64,000 bases of DNA from Garcia nutans. Taxonomy: Eukaryota; Streptophyta; Magnoliopsida; Malpighiales; Euphorbiaceae. The notes below the pieces were generated by a model. It did not search any database. It saw nothing but the letters and a program-made list of their open reading frames with translations, and was not told the origin of the DNA. Position 1 is the first letter of the stretch; every line of letters begins with the position of its first letter. The stretch is from contig CANTUV010000051.1 in the NCBI GenBank assembly GCA_947685225.1, positions 1,302,001 through 1,366,000 on the forward strand, written 5' to 3'. Both the position numbers and the translations under genes were made by a program. Below are positions 1 to 10,639 of this stretch, in pieces.

Positions 1-2233
1 ATTCAAATGGAACATCTTTCCCTAGCAAATGGCACAATGGTTGGCTTATTTTGGAAAAATCCTTAATAAACCTCCTGTAAAATCCTGCATGCCCTAGAAA
101 ACTTCTTATTCCCTTAACAGAGGTAGGTGGGGGTAACTTAGCAATCAATTCAATTTTAGCCTTATCCACCTCAATCCCTTTACTTGACACCACATGACCT
201 AAGACAATGCCCTGAGTAACCATAAAATGACTCTTTTCCCAACTTAAAGTGAGGTTACATTCAATGCATCTCTCAAGCACACGAACAAGTTTATTGAGGC
301 AATTATCAAAAGAATTACCAAAAACAGAAAAGTCATCCATAAATACCTCAATAAAATCATCTATCATGTCAGAGAAGACAGACATCATGCATCTCTGAAA
401 AGTTGCAGGTGCATTGCACAAGCCAAAGGGCATACGTCGAAATGCATAAGTCTCAAAAGGACAAGTAAAGGTTGTCTTGGACTGATCCTCTGGAGCTATT
501 GGCACCTGATAGAAACCTGAAAGGCCATCTAGAAAATAATAATGTGAGTGCCCAGAAAGTTTATCTAACATCTGATCAATAAAAGGAAGAGGGAAATGAT
601 CTTTCTTTGTAGCATTGTTCAACTTCCTATAATCGATGCACATTCTCCATCCAGTAGTAGTCCTAGCAGGAACCAATTCATTATTCTCATTTTTCACCAC
701 AGTGATTCCAGATTTCTTAGGAACTACATGTACTGGGCTTACCCACTCACTATTAGCAATTGGATAAATTACTTCTTCATCTAGCAATTTGAGCACTTCC
801 TTCTTAACCACTTCACTCATATTTGGGTTAAGGCGCCTTTGGGTCTCCCTCACAGGTTTAGCTCCCTCTTCTAAAGTGATTCTATGCATGCACATGGAAG
901 GGCTAATACCCTTGATGTCACTCAATCCCCATCCTATTGCTCTCTTCAATCTTTTAAGCTCACTCACTAACCTCATCTCCTCCCCTTCACTAAGTTCACT
1001 AGATATTATCACAGGTAAAGTGTTGTGATCTCCTAAAAACACATATTTCAGGTTCTTAGGTAACTCTTTCAGCTCTAACTCTAGTGAGGGGTTCTTCTCT
1101 TCTTTTTCAATGAGGGAAGGTTCAAAAATTGGGTCCTCCTTAAGCTCCTCTATTTCAGCACCCTCTAAAGTCTTAAGGCAACTGGCTATTTCTGCATCAA
1201 AAATATCCACATCACTCTCTAAGGTCAATGCCAGCTCCAATTTATCAGAGGAACCTGTCTGCAAGAAAACATCTGAAACAACTGCATCAACACAGTCAAT
1301 GAAAGAACAATCCTCATATAAAGCAGTTGTAGGAATAGGAGAAGTGTTAAAAATAGAAAATTCCACAGTTTGTCCCAAAACAGTCATTGATAATTTTCCA
1401 TTTTTAACATCTATCAAAGTGTTGGTAGTTTCCATAAAAGGCCTACCCAGCAGAATGGTGTGTGCAGATGGTGAAGAATTACTTACTTCCATGTCATGAA
1501 CAATGAAATCCACAGGTACTATCAAGCCACCAACTTTAACTAACACATCTTCTATAACCCCTTTCGGGAATCTAAGAGATCTATCAGCTAATTGCAACAC
1601 CATTTTCGTTGGTTTAAGTTCCCCTAGTTCCAAATCAAGATAAACAGAATAAGGCATTAAATTCACACTAGCTCCTAAATCACACATGCCATCAGTACTT
1701 TTTCCATTTCCTATAGTAATTTGAATAATAAAACTTCCAGGATCCTTTAGCTTAGGAGGTAGTTTATGCTGCAAAACAGCACTAGCTACCTCAGAAACTA
1801 TCACCTTTTCATTCGGCTCATACCTCTTTTTCTTGGTATTCAGTTCTTTGAAGAATTTAGCATAAGCCGGCATGTTCTTAATTGCTTCAAGTAAAGGTAA
1901 GTTGATACTTACCTTAGACAGCATGTTGAAGATATCTGAAAATTGCTTATCTTTTTTATCATCCTTCAACCTGCTGGGGAATGGTATAGGTGGCCGGTAT
2001 GGATTGCTTGCCTTGTGCAAATCTGCTGTAGGGGACTTCTCCATTGATCTTTCTTCAGCACCTTTGTTCTCTAGATCTCCTTCCTTTTTATTCTCTTGCT
2101 CACCTGCATTCACAGAATTATTTTCAACATTGTTATTAATTACCTTGCCACTCCTAAGAACAGTCACTGATTGTGCTTGCTCAGGTTGACTTGGGAACTT
2201 CCCCTTTTGTTGAATCTGCATCTGTTGTGCAAG
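1..2233 (-). CDS. Athila-type Ty3/gypsy pol: protease and reverse transcriptase, cut by window edge
   Basis: The minus-strand frame runs without a stop from 2233 to position 1 and continues the gag frame. It encodes the start of the polyprotein that processes and reverse-transcribes the element RNA. The aspartic protease motif DLGAS lies at 1668-1682. The reverse transcriptase follows, with the block GWRMCIDYRKLN, then TFTCPFETYAFRRMPFG, and the catalytic FMDD at 332-343 (the usual Y/F-x-D-D). The thumb and connection region (GHAGFYRRFIKDF) is close to the window edge, so RNase H and integrase lie off-window. The wording of the RT blocks and the DLGAS protease point to the Athila lineage. One TAA at 2234-2236 separates this frame from gag. 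No other disabling change is visible, so the copy looks young. Confidence 0.93.
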
Positions 2234-3547
2234 TTACCCCACTTGGGTCTCCACCTTCTTAAAAGATGCTTCTAGTGAGTCCAGCCTCTTGTTGTTCATC
2301 TCTTGATTTTTAGCACTGACTTGGATAAAAGCCTGTAAACTTTCCTCCAAACTCTCTCTCTTAGGCTGACCTTGATTTGAGGATTGGCCCTGCTGTTGGT
2401 TCTGTCTCTGGAGCAAATGGAAAGGCTGTTGAGCATTATTTGTTGTCCAGGAAAAATTGGGGTGACTCCTCCAACCAGGATTGTAAGTGTTGGAGTAAGG
2501 ATTATTCCCGGCTCTTGGTTGAAATCCCCCCATAGCATTAACTTGCTCAGCTTCATTCCCAAAAGATTCATATGCAGAGGGGCATATATTTGCTCCATGC
2601 CCAAATGTCCCACAGATTCCACACACTTCTTGAGTAGATGAAGAAATATTGTTCTTCATGTTTAGCATCTGAACCTGCCTTGTCAACTCAGCTATTTGAC
2701 TAACCATTTCAGTATTGGCTTCCAGTTGATTTACCCCTTTATTTCTTCCCCTTACACTCTTTTGTTGAGAATTAGCTCCCAACATCTCAAAGATCTCATA
2801 AGTCTCATCAGCTGTCTTTTCTCCCATGGCTCCCCCAGCTGCATTATCAATAGTGTTCTGAAATTGCTGGGTTAGACCATCATAGAAAAACTGATTAAGG
2901 AGTTGAAGTGGGTAGTGATGATGTGGACACTGGATCAATAGCATCTTAAATTTGTCCCAAGCCTCATGAAATGGCTCTCCTTCAAATTGAGAGAATGTAG
3001 CAATCTTCCCTCTCAACTCAGCTGTCTTTTGGTGTGAATAGAACTTGCCCATGAACTTGTTATAAACTTGCTCCCAAGTGGTCAGTGAATTTTCATGCAA
3101 CATCATGAGCCAGCTCTTTGCCCTATCCTTCAAAGTATAAGGGAAACACCTCATCCTCAACTGATCTTCTGTTAGTCCTCCCAAAGGAAAAGTGTTGAGG
3201 GTGGAGTAGAAATCTCGAATAAAGTTCAAAGGACCTTCATTTGGAACTCCATAAAATGATGGCAGCATGTTGTAGTGAATGTTCTTCAACTCATAGTTCC
3301 TTGCTTCATCTGTCAACCTTATACAAGATGTAGAAGTCCCAATGACAGGTCTAGCAAAATCTCTCATGGTTCTTTGCCTTTCTTCAGCCATTTTAACTGA
3401 TTGTGCAGAATCTGACTCAAATTCAGAAGTGTCCTCCTCTGTATCAAATCCGGTGTAGAGCTCAAACTCTTCTCTGCTCCTTTTCACCCTCTGAATTTCT
3501 GGAATGAATGGATGTAACTCTCCTTCGAGTGATCTCCTGCCTTGCAT
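2234..3547 (-). CDS. Athila-type gag (capsid/nucleocapsid), 437 aa
   Basis: This is the retrotransposon Gag polyprotein that forms the virus-like particle and binds the element RNA. The ATG at 3547-3545 is the first methionine in frame; reading further upstream would need a TTG start. A basic/acidic N-terminal part (to about residue 60) precedes the Gag core. The core starts near MAEERQRTMRDFARP and includes ELKNIHYNMLPSFYG and a capsid block near residues 95-250 (RAKSWLMML, TTWEQVYNKFMGKFY). A retroviral zinc knuckle of CX2CX4HX4C form follows, with Cys309, Cys312, His317 and Cys322. The C-terminus is Gln/Asn-rich with a short coiled-coil-like helix. The frame ends in TAA, and beyond it the same frame continues into protease. 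It lies just downstream of the primer-binding site and LTR, in the correct order for a 5' half element. Confidence 0.93.
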   Translation of the reverse strand: MQGRRSLEGELHPFIPEIQRVKRSREEFELYTGFDTEEDTSEFESDSAQSVKMAEERQRTMRDFARPVIGTSTSCIRLTDEARNYELKNIHYNMLPSFYGVPNEGPLNFIRDFYSTLNTFPLGGLTEDQLRMRCFPYTLKDRAKSWLMMLHENSLTTWEQVYNKFMGKFYSHQKTAELRGKIATFSQFEGEPFHEAWDKFKMLLIQCPHHHYPLQLLNQFFYDGLTQQFQNTIDNAAGGAMGEKTADETYEIFEMLGANSQQKSVRGRNKGVNQLEANTEMVSQIAELTRQVQMLNMKNNISSSTQEVCGICGTFGHGANICPSAYESFGNEAEQVNAMGGFQPRAGNNPYSNTYNPGWRSHPNFSWTTNNAQQPFHLLQRQNQQQGQSSNQGQPKRESLEESLQAFIQVSAKNQEMNNKRLDSLEASFKKVETQVG

Positions 3548-3671
3548 AAACAAAATTTTCTAGAAAAAGAAACAATTAAAAGCAAAAGACAAAATAAAAT
3601 AAAATAAAATAAAAATAGTGAAAAATAATCTAAAAAAAATTTTTTTTAATAAACAATTACGCCAATTAGCT

Positions 3672-3689
3672 TCCCCGGCAGTGGCGCCA
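3672..3689 (-). other. Primer-binding site, tRNA-Asp type (Athila element)
   Basis: On the minus strand this reads TGGCGCCACTGCCGGGGA. It begins with TGG, the complement of tRNA CCA, and closely matches the 3' end of plant tRNA-Asp. It lies six bases inside the LTR end, where minus-strand DNA synthesis is primed. The match is imperfect around the seventh to ninth bases. Confidence 0.85.
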
Positions 3690-4658
3690 AAAACTTGTTG
3701 CGCTCAAATTAACTCTACCACAAAGCGTCACTCGCAAGTATACGAGGTAGCTGTAGCAAAGGTGATCGCCCCAAGGTCGCCTCACAAGGAAGCTAAAGTG
3801 GCTAATCGATTATCAGATTAAAAGTAACAAGTAATGAATAAATTTAAATTGCTAGCTAATGAAAAAGTTTAATTGAAGTTTAAAACAATAAAAGTAAACA
3901 AGAGCTGAGGTTTTGATTCACTTGATAGAATGGTCTAGGGTTTGCACTTCTCTACTACTTATATGTATGAACGGTTATTCCTCTTAACTAATTTAATTTC
4001 AAAGATTAAATCTCAAACAACTTAATTAATTGAGTCAAAGAAATAAGCTCTCGCATTCAAACCTCTTACAACTAATCTTGTTATAATTGAAACAATCTTT
4101 TTAATAGGTTATATCTCTAATTCACCTAAGTCCTTAATTGACTTGTTCCAGCATTAGACTTCATCTCTCAATTCATCATCTAATACCTAAAACACATAAT
4201 TGGTGGCCAATCAATTATATATTAACAATATTTCATTCAATCAAAGCTAAAGAAATTATTAGCTAAGAGAATAACCAATTCACACAAGCATAGCAGATCC
4301 ATACAAACCCTAGACTAGATCAAATTAGTTCATAATGCAATCAAACATATTCATCTCATTAATGTTCAAAGGAATCAAAATAGACATGATAATATCCATT
4401 AATACAATTTCAATGAAAATAAAGAGAATAAGTTCGAGAACAAAACCAAGTTACAAACTCCTTGAAGTTTCTGAAGAATCTCTTGTTCAGTCTTGCAAGA
4501 AGGATGTCTCGTTGGCTAGAACAAATCTAATCTAAGCTAGATTAATTAGAGTGAAAGTAAAATCAAAGAAAACAAATGTTAAAACCCTAACTTTGCTCTC
4601 TGACGGCTCAAACAACTCTCCAAATCGTCAACAGTCCCAAATCCTAAGCTCTTCTTTT

Positions 4659-4667
4659 CCTTTTATA
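4659..4667 (-). promoter_or_regulatory. TATA box of Athila LTR
   Basis: The minus strand reads TATAAAAGG here, preceded by TTTCA. It lies about 45 bases downstream (sense direction) of the first palindrome, with a plausible start site near 4630. This marks the U3/R side of the LTR. Confidence 0.6.
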
Positions 4668-4710
4668 TGAAACGTCCGCTTTAAAATCCGCCGCGTGTTT
4701 GGTTCATGAG

Positions 4711-5129
4711 GGACACGGCCAAGTCAGATGTGACTTGGCCCTGTGAGTGGTTTTTGGAGGGACACGGCCAGGGACTTGGTCGTGTCCCTTGCATGTGTTC
4801 ACTTCTGTCTACTTTCGATCCTTTTTCTTCTTTGGTTGAGTGACACGGCCAAGTCAGAGGTGACTTGGCCGTGTTGCATCATTTTGGAGGGACACGGCCA
4901 TAAAACTTGGTCGTGTCCCTTGCCTGTGTCTTCCACTGTGAGATTTGCAATTTCTTTCCCTTTGGAACTAAGTGAGACACGGCCAGGTTGGATTGACTTG
5001 GCCGTGTCTGGGCTTCATTGGAGGGACACGGCCACTGACTTGGCCGTGTCCCTTGCTTGTGTCGTCTACTGTGACTTGCTCTTCCTTTTTAGCTTGGTAT
5101 GGGACACGGCCAGTGACTTGGCCGTGTCC
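4711..5129. repeat. Array of seven GC-rich palindromes in a ~130-bp tandem repeat (LTR U3)
   Basis: Seven imperfect inverted repeats of the form GACACGGCCA-(spacer)-ACTTGGCCGTGTC lie at about 4711-4745, 4758-4790, 4841-4875, 4888-4921, 4974-5009, 5022-5052 and 5101-5129. They alternate long-spacer and short-spacer versions. Every second palindrome repeats with a period near 130 bp, so the array is about 3.5 copies of a 130-bp unit carrying two palindromes each. It creates a spurious long reading frame. Its position immediately upstream of the LTR TATA box suggests an enhancer-like or silencing-related role, which is inference. Confidence 0.9.
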
Positions 5130-5422
5130 TCTGCCTGTGTCAGCCACTACCCCCTTTCTCCTTCAATTTGTTTCCTTGCCTGTTTTAACCTAACACAAAA
5201 CTCAAAACAAACTTTAAATAAGAAGTAAATAGACAATAACCAACAAAACATAAACTCAATACTAAAAACTAGATAAAAAATGACTTAAACACTGAAAGAA
5301 CTAAAACTACCAAAATTAATGAAAACACTAAACAAACCAATTAAAACTAACAAAATACCTAAAGAAAACAATAATTATCATACTAAACAAGACACAAATC
5401 TATAACAAAAACTAATAAAACA

Positions 5423-5818
5423 GTGTCCATTTATTTGTTTTGCTTGGACATTGTTTTGATTTTCAATATATCGATGCTTTATTTTAATTACTGTGTGTAA
5501 TATGGATAATATTGTTATATTTAAGAATTTTATAATATTAAGATATGTGAAGGAGGCTGGTTCCAATAAACCGGGCGTTGTGGAGGTGCTGGGTCATTTC
5601 TCACCTTCCCCACGAGTACCCAACTTTTCGAACCCATTAGGGGGTTGGGGATTCCTTAGGAATCGAGTCATCCACCCCTTTCTTTTTTCCGGCTCGTCCG
5701 GGTGGAGACTTCATTTTCTCCAGACCTAGGTCCATATTCTCTAAGACCCCGAGCCTAAACAGTGCCGAAGTTGTAAGAACCATTCCACCAGAAGTGGGGG
5801 CGAAAATCCCCGCTCACA
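5423..5818 (+). repeat. 5' LTR remnant (3' part) of the Tat-type element
   Basis: This stretch matches 12695-13079 nearly base for base from GTGTCCATTTATTTG to CTCACA. The start is not a natural LTR end. Sequence to its left is Athila LTR, so the rest of this LTR must lie to the left of the window. A PBS-like TGGAGACTTC at 5703 corresponds to TGGCGACTC in the other two copies. Confidence 0.85.
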
Positions 5819-5819
5819 G

Positions 5820-5837
5820 TGGCAACTCCACTGGGGA
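5820..5837 (+). other. Primer-binding site, tRNA-Arg type
   Basis: The site reads TGGCAACTCCACTGGGGA, one base after the LTR end CTCACA. It resembles the complement of the 3' end of a plant tRNA-Arg (expected form TGGCGACTCCGCTGGGGA), the primer commonly seen in Tat/Ogre-type elements. Two transitions separate it from that form. Confidence 0.75.
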
Positions 5838-6979
5838 TAAGAGAAGTTGATTCCGTTGGTCTTTATATTATACTATTCTTTCTTATAATGATATTATCCT
5901 TTGTATCATATTAGATTGCATCGTGTGCGTGAGTTAGGACACCCATGTTATGTTATGTAAGGGATACCATACTTTCACTCACGGTATGGAGATCAAGCAT
6001 GGCATAACCACTCATAGCCTCGTACCATTTGGTATATACTTGCTATGGGAACCTAAGCCTTTTTACCCAAAGACTAAAGCTCATGTAATTGGCCTAGTTA
6101 CTTTCCTTATGTTTTACTCCAAATGCATGTTGTTTTATTATGGTTAATTTATCTTGGCCTAAATCATGGCTTATTTAGTTTGTTCTTTTTCTAATATGAC
6201 CCAAGTACATTTGTAAGCTCAAATAAAATTTTTCTTTAAAATCCAAAAGACCAAAGCTATTTTCAAAACATTTCAAGATGGTCTTTGGATATAAATCTTT
6301 TCTAAAAACAAATAAAAAATTCTTTTTCTCATGGCCCAAATACTAAGCCCAAAATCTATTTTTTCTAAAACCTTTTTTCCAATGGGCTTAAAACCAAAAT
6401 TATTTTCATCCAACCTTTTCTTGCAAAGAGCTTACAAATTATTTAGGTCAATTACGAAATACCAAAAATCAATTGTGAGCCTAGTTTATACTAAGAGTAG
6501 TTAATCATGGGCTTGTTTTTAGCATGAATCATTAGTTACTTTTTTCAAGTGAGAAATCTATTTATAATAAACTTCTTAATTTAGTTTTAATCCAATATGG
6601 CATAAAAGCTACTATAGTTGGTTAAATGGATTAAAACCCAATTAATGGGAATTATTATGAGTTCATTTTCATTTTTGAAAATATAACTATTGGTTGAAAC
6701 GTCCGAGGGAAATATTCGAAAACAAGATACCCCATGTTGGTATTTTGTTTACCATATACCTAGGAAAAGAGACTCGTCATTCGTGTCTGGATGTTATAAG
6801 GTTGGAAGGAATGTCCTATTTATCCTTGTTTGTTTATTGTTTGTGCAAACATGCATACATACATTTGCATCTCATATTATTGATCCTTTTTGGCTCATAG
6901 ACCTAAAGTACAGCAATCCAAGAGCATACAACGATACCACCTACAACATTGATTTTGATTCAAGCACTTCATTGGAAGG
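5838..6979 (+). other. Untranslated leader of the Tat-type element
   Basis: There is no convincing coding sequence here. The region aligns with 53285-54520 in the second Tat copy, for example in TATTTATAATAAACT followed by an ATTAATTT stretch, and in the TAGGAAAAGAGACTC block near 6760 and 54305. The leader is recognisably conserved over more than 1 kb, and the copies diverge mainly by small indels. Several short reading frames occur but are not shared between the copies. Confidence 0.7.
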
Positions 6980-7741
6980 ATGGATGCGAACCAGCTAAGG
7001 GACATAGTCAATGAAGTTGTCAAAGCTAGGATGACTGAGCTATGAGATCAATTTGTTGAAATTATGAGGACCCAGTTGATTCAAATTCTAGAGATCATCA
7101 ACAATGCTAATGAGGCATCTCCCATTGACATAAGAAAGAAGGAAAAGGCAGCATTAACAAGGAACATGTCTACTGATAAAGATCAAATGATAAATGAGAG
7201 ATCAATCCCTATTCTACAAGACCAACCGAACCATGTGCTATCTAAGTGGAGCAATAAGAGCGGCTATCACCCTAGTGGGCAAAATCAAATGGAAAGACGA
7301 GGTGTTGAGAAAGATGCAACAACTAAGCCAACAAAGAAGCGTAAATTTTCAGACTTAAGGGAGCCTTTGTCAAAGATGTTAGAAAATCTAATGAAAATGG
7401 ATTTGCTACAACCATTAGCACCTCGGCCTCTACATAAGCTTCTACCACCAAATTTTGATGCCAAGGTTTTCTGTCAATTTCATCAAATGCAAGGGCATGA
7501 AATAGATAAATGTGTTCGATTAAGGCATGAAATCAAAGATTTTATTGACAGTGGAAAGTTGCCTGAGCCTGATAAGCCCAACACTAAGAATAATCCTCTG
7601 CCTAAATTTGGAAGGGCACCATCGCTTACAACCTTCATGAAGAGTTTTATCTTGTCACCTTGTCATGATATGGGTAGAGAAGCTGCTAAAGATGATGATG
7701 AAGCAAAGATCCTTGATGATGGAGAAAATCCTTGCCCTTGA
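6980..7741 (+). pseudogene. Shortened Tat-type gag with one internal stop
   Basis: The frame starts at the ATG at 6980 (MDANQLRDIVNEVVKARM). It meets one TGA near 7043 and then stays open from the ATG at 7064 to the TGA at 7739-7741. It encodes the N-terminal helix and the C-terminal part of Gag. The C-terminal part includes KFSDLREPLSKML, LLQPLAPRPL, a zinc-finger-like CQFHQMQGHEIDKC (CX2HX4HX4C arrangement) and RHEIKDFIDSGK. The central capsid domain seen in the second copy (FDG..., IKQY...) is missing, consistent with an internal deletion. The second copy's gag lies at 54490-55640. Confidence 0.8.
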
Positions 7742-10260
7742 GATGTCAAAATAAATAAAGTATCTTTGACTCCAACTCAACAAACTTTCCTTAGCTTGAA
7801 TGTTGCTTTTCAATTTTACTTTCTTTTTGGAACTATTGTGTTTTTCAAATTTAAAGTTACTTGAAATAAATTACTTTCATCAAAATTTTTGTTGGTCTTT
7901 GTTCATTTTGGTGTTCAACTAATGAGGAATTTAGCTTGATAATTCATGAATTAATATATTTATGCATCATGAATTGAATGACTTTACTAGGTAAGGGAAT
8001 CGCTCTATAGTATTGAGTTGTGTATGCTTACTTAGAGAGAGCTCCTGCATAATTATCTTTGTCTAGGTCCTAGTTAGTCTTAGAACATGCTTAGACAAAC
8101 TTTCGAGGCAAAATTGAACTCTGCTTATTTAAGGGAGAGATGATCTAGGCATTATTTGGTTAGCCAACAACTAGTATCCACCCAATTAAATATCAATCTC
8201 TAGTTGTCCCTTTGAGCCATCATAAAATTTTAGCTTTCTTTTCATTGGCTTACAAACCCCAATAACCTACCCTGAGCTATTGTGATACTTTTGACAAGTC
8301 TTATGATCACTAAGATGAAGAGGTAAGAAGATCAAATAAAGAAATGAATAGTCAAGACCATGAAGATAATTGAAGTTCTCAAGACCATAAGGGTAGTTGA
8401 AGTTCTCAAGACCATAAGGGTAGTTGAAGTTCACTTACTATCTCCAATATATCAAGACAGCATCAACATCAGAGTAACAAATAATTTATCCCTGTTAAAG
8501 AAGATTTATGTTACTCTGCTCGTCCATTATTAGATACCCAAGTTAGTACAAACAAGATAACTCTGTTAGAGCTAGAACAAAAAAAAACAAACCAAACAAA
8601 AAAAAAGAGAAGAAAAGAAAACAAGAAAAAAGACAAAAGAAAAGAAAAAAGAGAAGAAAAAAGAAAAGAAAACCTAAAAAGGCGGTTCAGAAAGCCAACT
8701 GAGTTCTATTTTACCTAAAGCAGCAAAAGGCTTCCATTTGGTTCATAAAGACATTTTTACTTGAATTGGTCCAATCCAACCAAAGATTCAATCAAAATTT
8801 GAGAAAAAGGAGAAAGACCATTCAGTTTTTGAAAGTTTTGTACTTGACAAGTCCTACAAGGAAAAAGGACAAAATGGTAAAATGCTCAAAGGAAGGGAAG
8901 AATAAGAAAAATAAAAGGAAAGAAAAGGGAGAAGAGGAAAAGAAGTGAATTTGGGTATCAAACTTTATGCAAGGGCAAAGACTGTTCCAATCAAGATCCA
9001 GAATAATGCCAAGTTTTTTGTCTAGTAAGATTGCCTCCAAGCTGCCTAAAATTCAAACAAGAAATTTGTAGTGTAAGGGTTTGTCCATTGTGTCACACCC
9101 GCTCCAATCTCAAAATAGCCTTCACTTTAACCAGTGTCCCTTATAAACCCCATTTCAAGCCTATCAAAGACCTGTTGATCTCTCTTGGTAGGTAGAGTCT
9201 ATTAGTGGAGATAGTTTGGATAAGCATGCATATGAGATAGACAATATTTAAACTCAAATGAGACCTTTGGCCAAGTAATGTGTATGTGCCTATCTGAAGT
9301 GCAAAAGTTCTTGCTTAAATATAAATAATTCCCAAGTTTAGTATGGTAACTAGGGTTGTCATGTTATAGATATGTTAATTTGAAAAATCAAGTCCTGAGG
9401 TACATTGACATTGATTTGGTAAAGCCAACATTTGATTTCAAAATCAAAATTCAAAAAATAAAAAATGAAAAAGTTTTGTTATATAAAGCCTTCGAGTTAA
9501 GGGAAATATGTTAAACCTCCAAAGGACACATTGGGCAAAGGAAATGATTATTGGCAAGGTCGTGAAGAAGCTATCAACTGACATGCTGAGACATAGTTTG
9601 AAATAGATGAATCCCTGACTCTGCTGCTTGGGGTCTCCATTATTCATATTTTCAACATCTTGAAGATAAAAGCCATAAATGCAAAGCTTTCTATCATTCC
9701 AATGCAAGACTTGAACGAGCGTCGGAAAGGAACCAATGAGAACACTTCTGCTGAACACCTCAGTCTATGAGTCGATGGAACGACTGTAAGTATCATTCAT
9801 ACATCTCATGCATACATGAGCATATCACATTGCACTTTCTTGTCTTGTATTGTCTATTCATTATTAAGGTGAACAGCAAACACCCTGTGAAGTAAACAAT
9901 CAAAAGAAGATATCAAATCATGGGGGCATGGAAAGCCCATTGCTTGACAAAGTTCCAGTAATTTTGCAAAGAGAAGAAATGCATGCTTTTGCGAAGAACT
10001 AGACGGCAAAAACATCAATCAGAGCCCGCATAGAAAAATCATGGGTTTGAGCCTACACAGGGGGCAAAGTTTCTCCTTTTCAATTTTTTGAGTCTATATA
10101 TAAAATATTTTTAAACTCACTTACAAATATTTTTCCACGCAGGGGGCAAGGAGAGGATATAAGGTCCAATTAAAAATAGCTGAATTTTTGCAAAAAAGAA
10201 GAACAAAAGAACGGAACATTAGAGCTCTCAAAAGAATGAAGATGCAAAAGACAAAAGATC
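7742..10260 (+). other. Non-coding internal region of the Tat-type element
   Basis: No pol domain is visible in any frame. The region holds a 27-bp tandem duplication (8371-8432, unit containing GTTCTCAAGACCATAAGGG). It also holds two purine-rich tracts (about 8577-8672 and 8860-8946) and two GGGGGCAA motifs near 10060 and 10145 that could be polypurine-tract relics. The exact start of the 3' LTR is unresolved. This block replaces the pol region of an autonomous relative. Confidence 0.6.
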
Positions 10261-10261
10261 A

Positions 10262-10600
10262 GTCCAGCTAAAAAAGTTGAAGCAAGGGTAAAGACTCGAA
10301 GTCCAAAGGATGAAGATCCGTTTTCAAAGGGTGAAGACCCGATGCCAAGGATGAAGATCCAGAAGATCCATTTTCAAGGGTGAAGACCCGATCTCAAAGG
10401 ATGAAGATCCATTTTCAAGGGTGAAGACCCAATCTCAAAGGATAAAAATCCATTTTTAAGGGTGAAGACCCGATCTCAAGGGATGAAGATCCATTTTCAA
10501 GGATAAAAACACGATCTCAAAGGATGAAGATCCATTTTCAAAGGTGAAAATCCGATCTCAAAGGATGAAGATCCATTTTGAGGGTGAAGAACCACGATGC
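10262..10600 (+). repeat. ~40-bp tandem repeat (ATGAAGATCC / GTGAAGACCC type)
   Basis: Alternating half-units AGGATGAAGATCC and AAGGGTGAAGACC, joined by ATTTTCA or GATCTCA, repeat about seven times with point changes. The array lies at the junction of the internal region and the 3' LTR U3. It is non-coding. Confidence 0.8.
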
Positions 10601-10639
10601 ATAGAATAGCCGGAGCGGTCAGACTTATCAATTAATAAA

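Larger units (their letters stand above)
3696..5422 (-). repeat. 5' LTR of the Athila element (1727 bp)
   Basis: On the plus strand the block starts TGTTGCGC and ends AATAAAACA. On the sense (minus) strand it therefore begins TGTT and ends AACA, the canonical TG...CA with short inverted ends. The inner edge is six bases from the primer-binding site. The outer edge is where sequence resumes as the Tat-type LTR at 5423, in register with the homologous copy at 12693-12697. U3 is about 4670-5422 and contains the palindrome array at 4711-5129. A TATA box follows at about 4659-4667. R/U5 and a poorly conserved AT-rich stretch fill 3696-4650. The length is typical of Athila LTRs. The partner LTR and the second target duplication are off-window. 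Confidence 0.85.

Noticed and set aside
4743..5228. 161-residue open frame in the Athila LTR
   Set aside because: It is created by the 130-bp tandem palindromic repeat, lies in U3 and reads opposite to the element. The repetitive product has no family resemblance.
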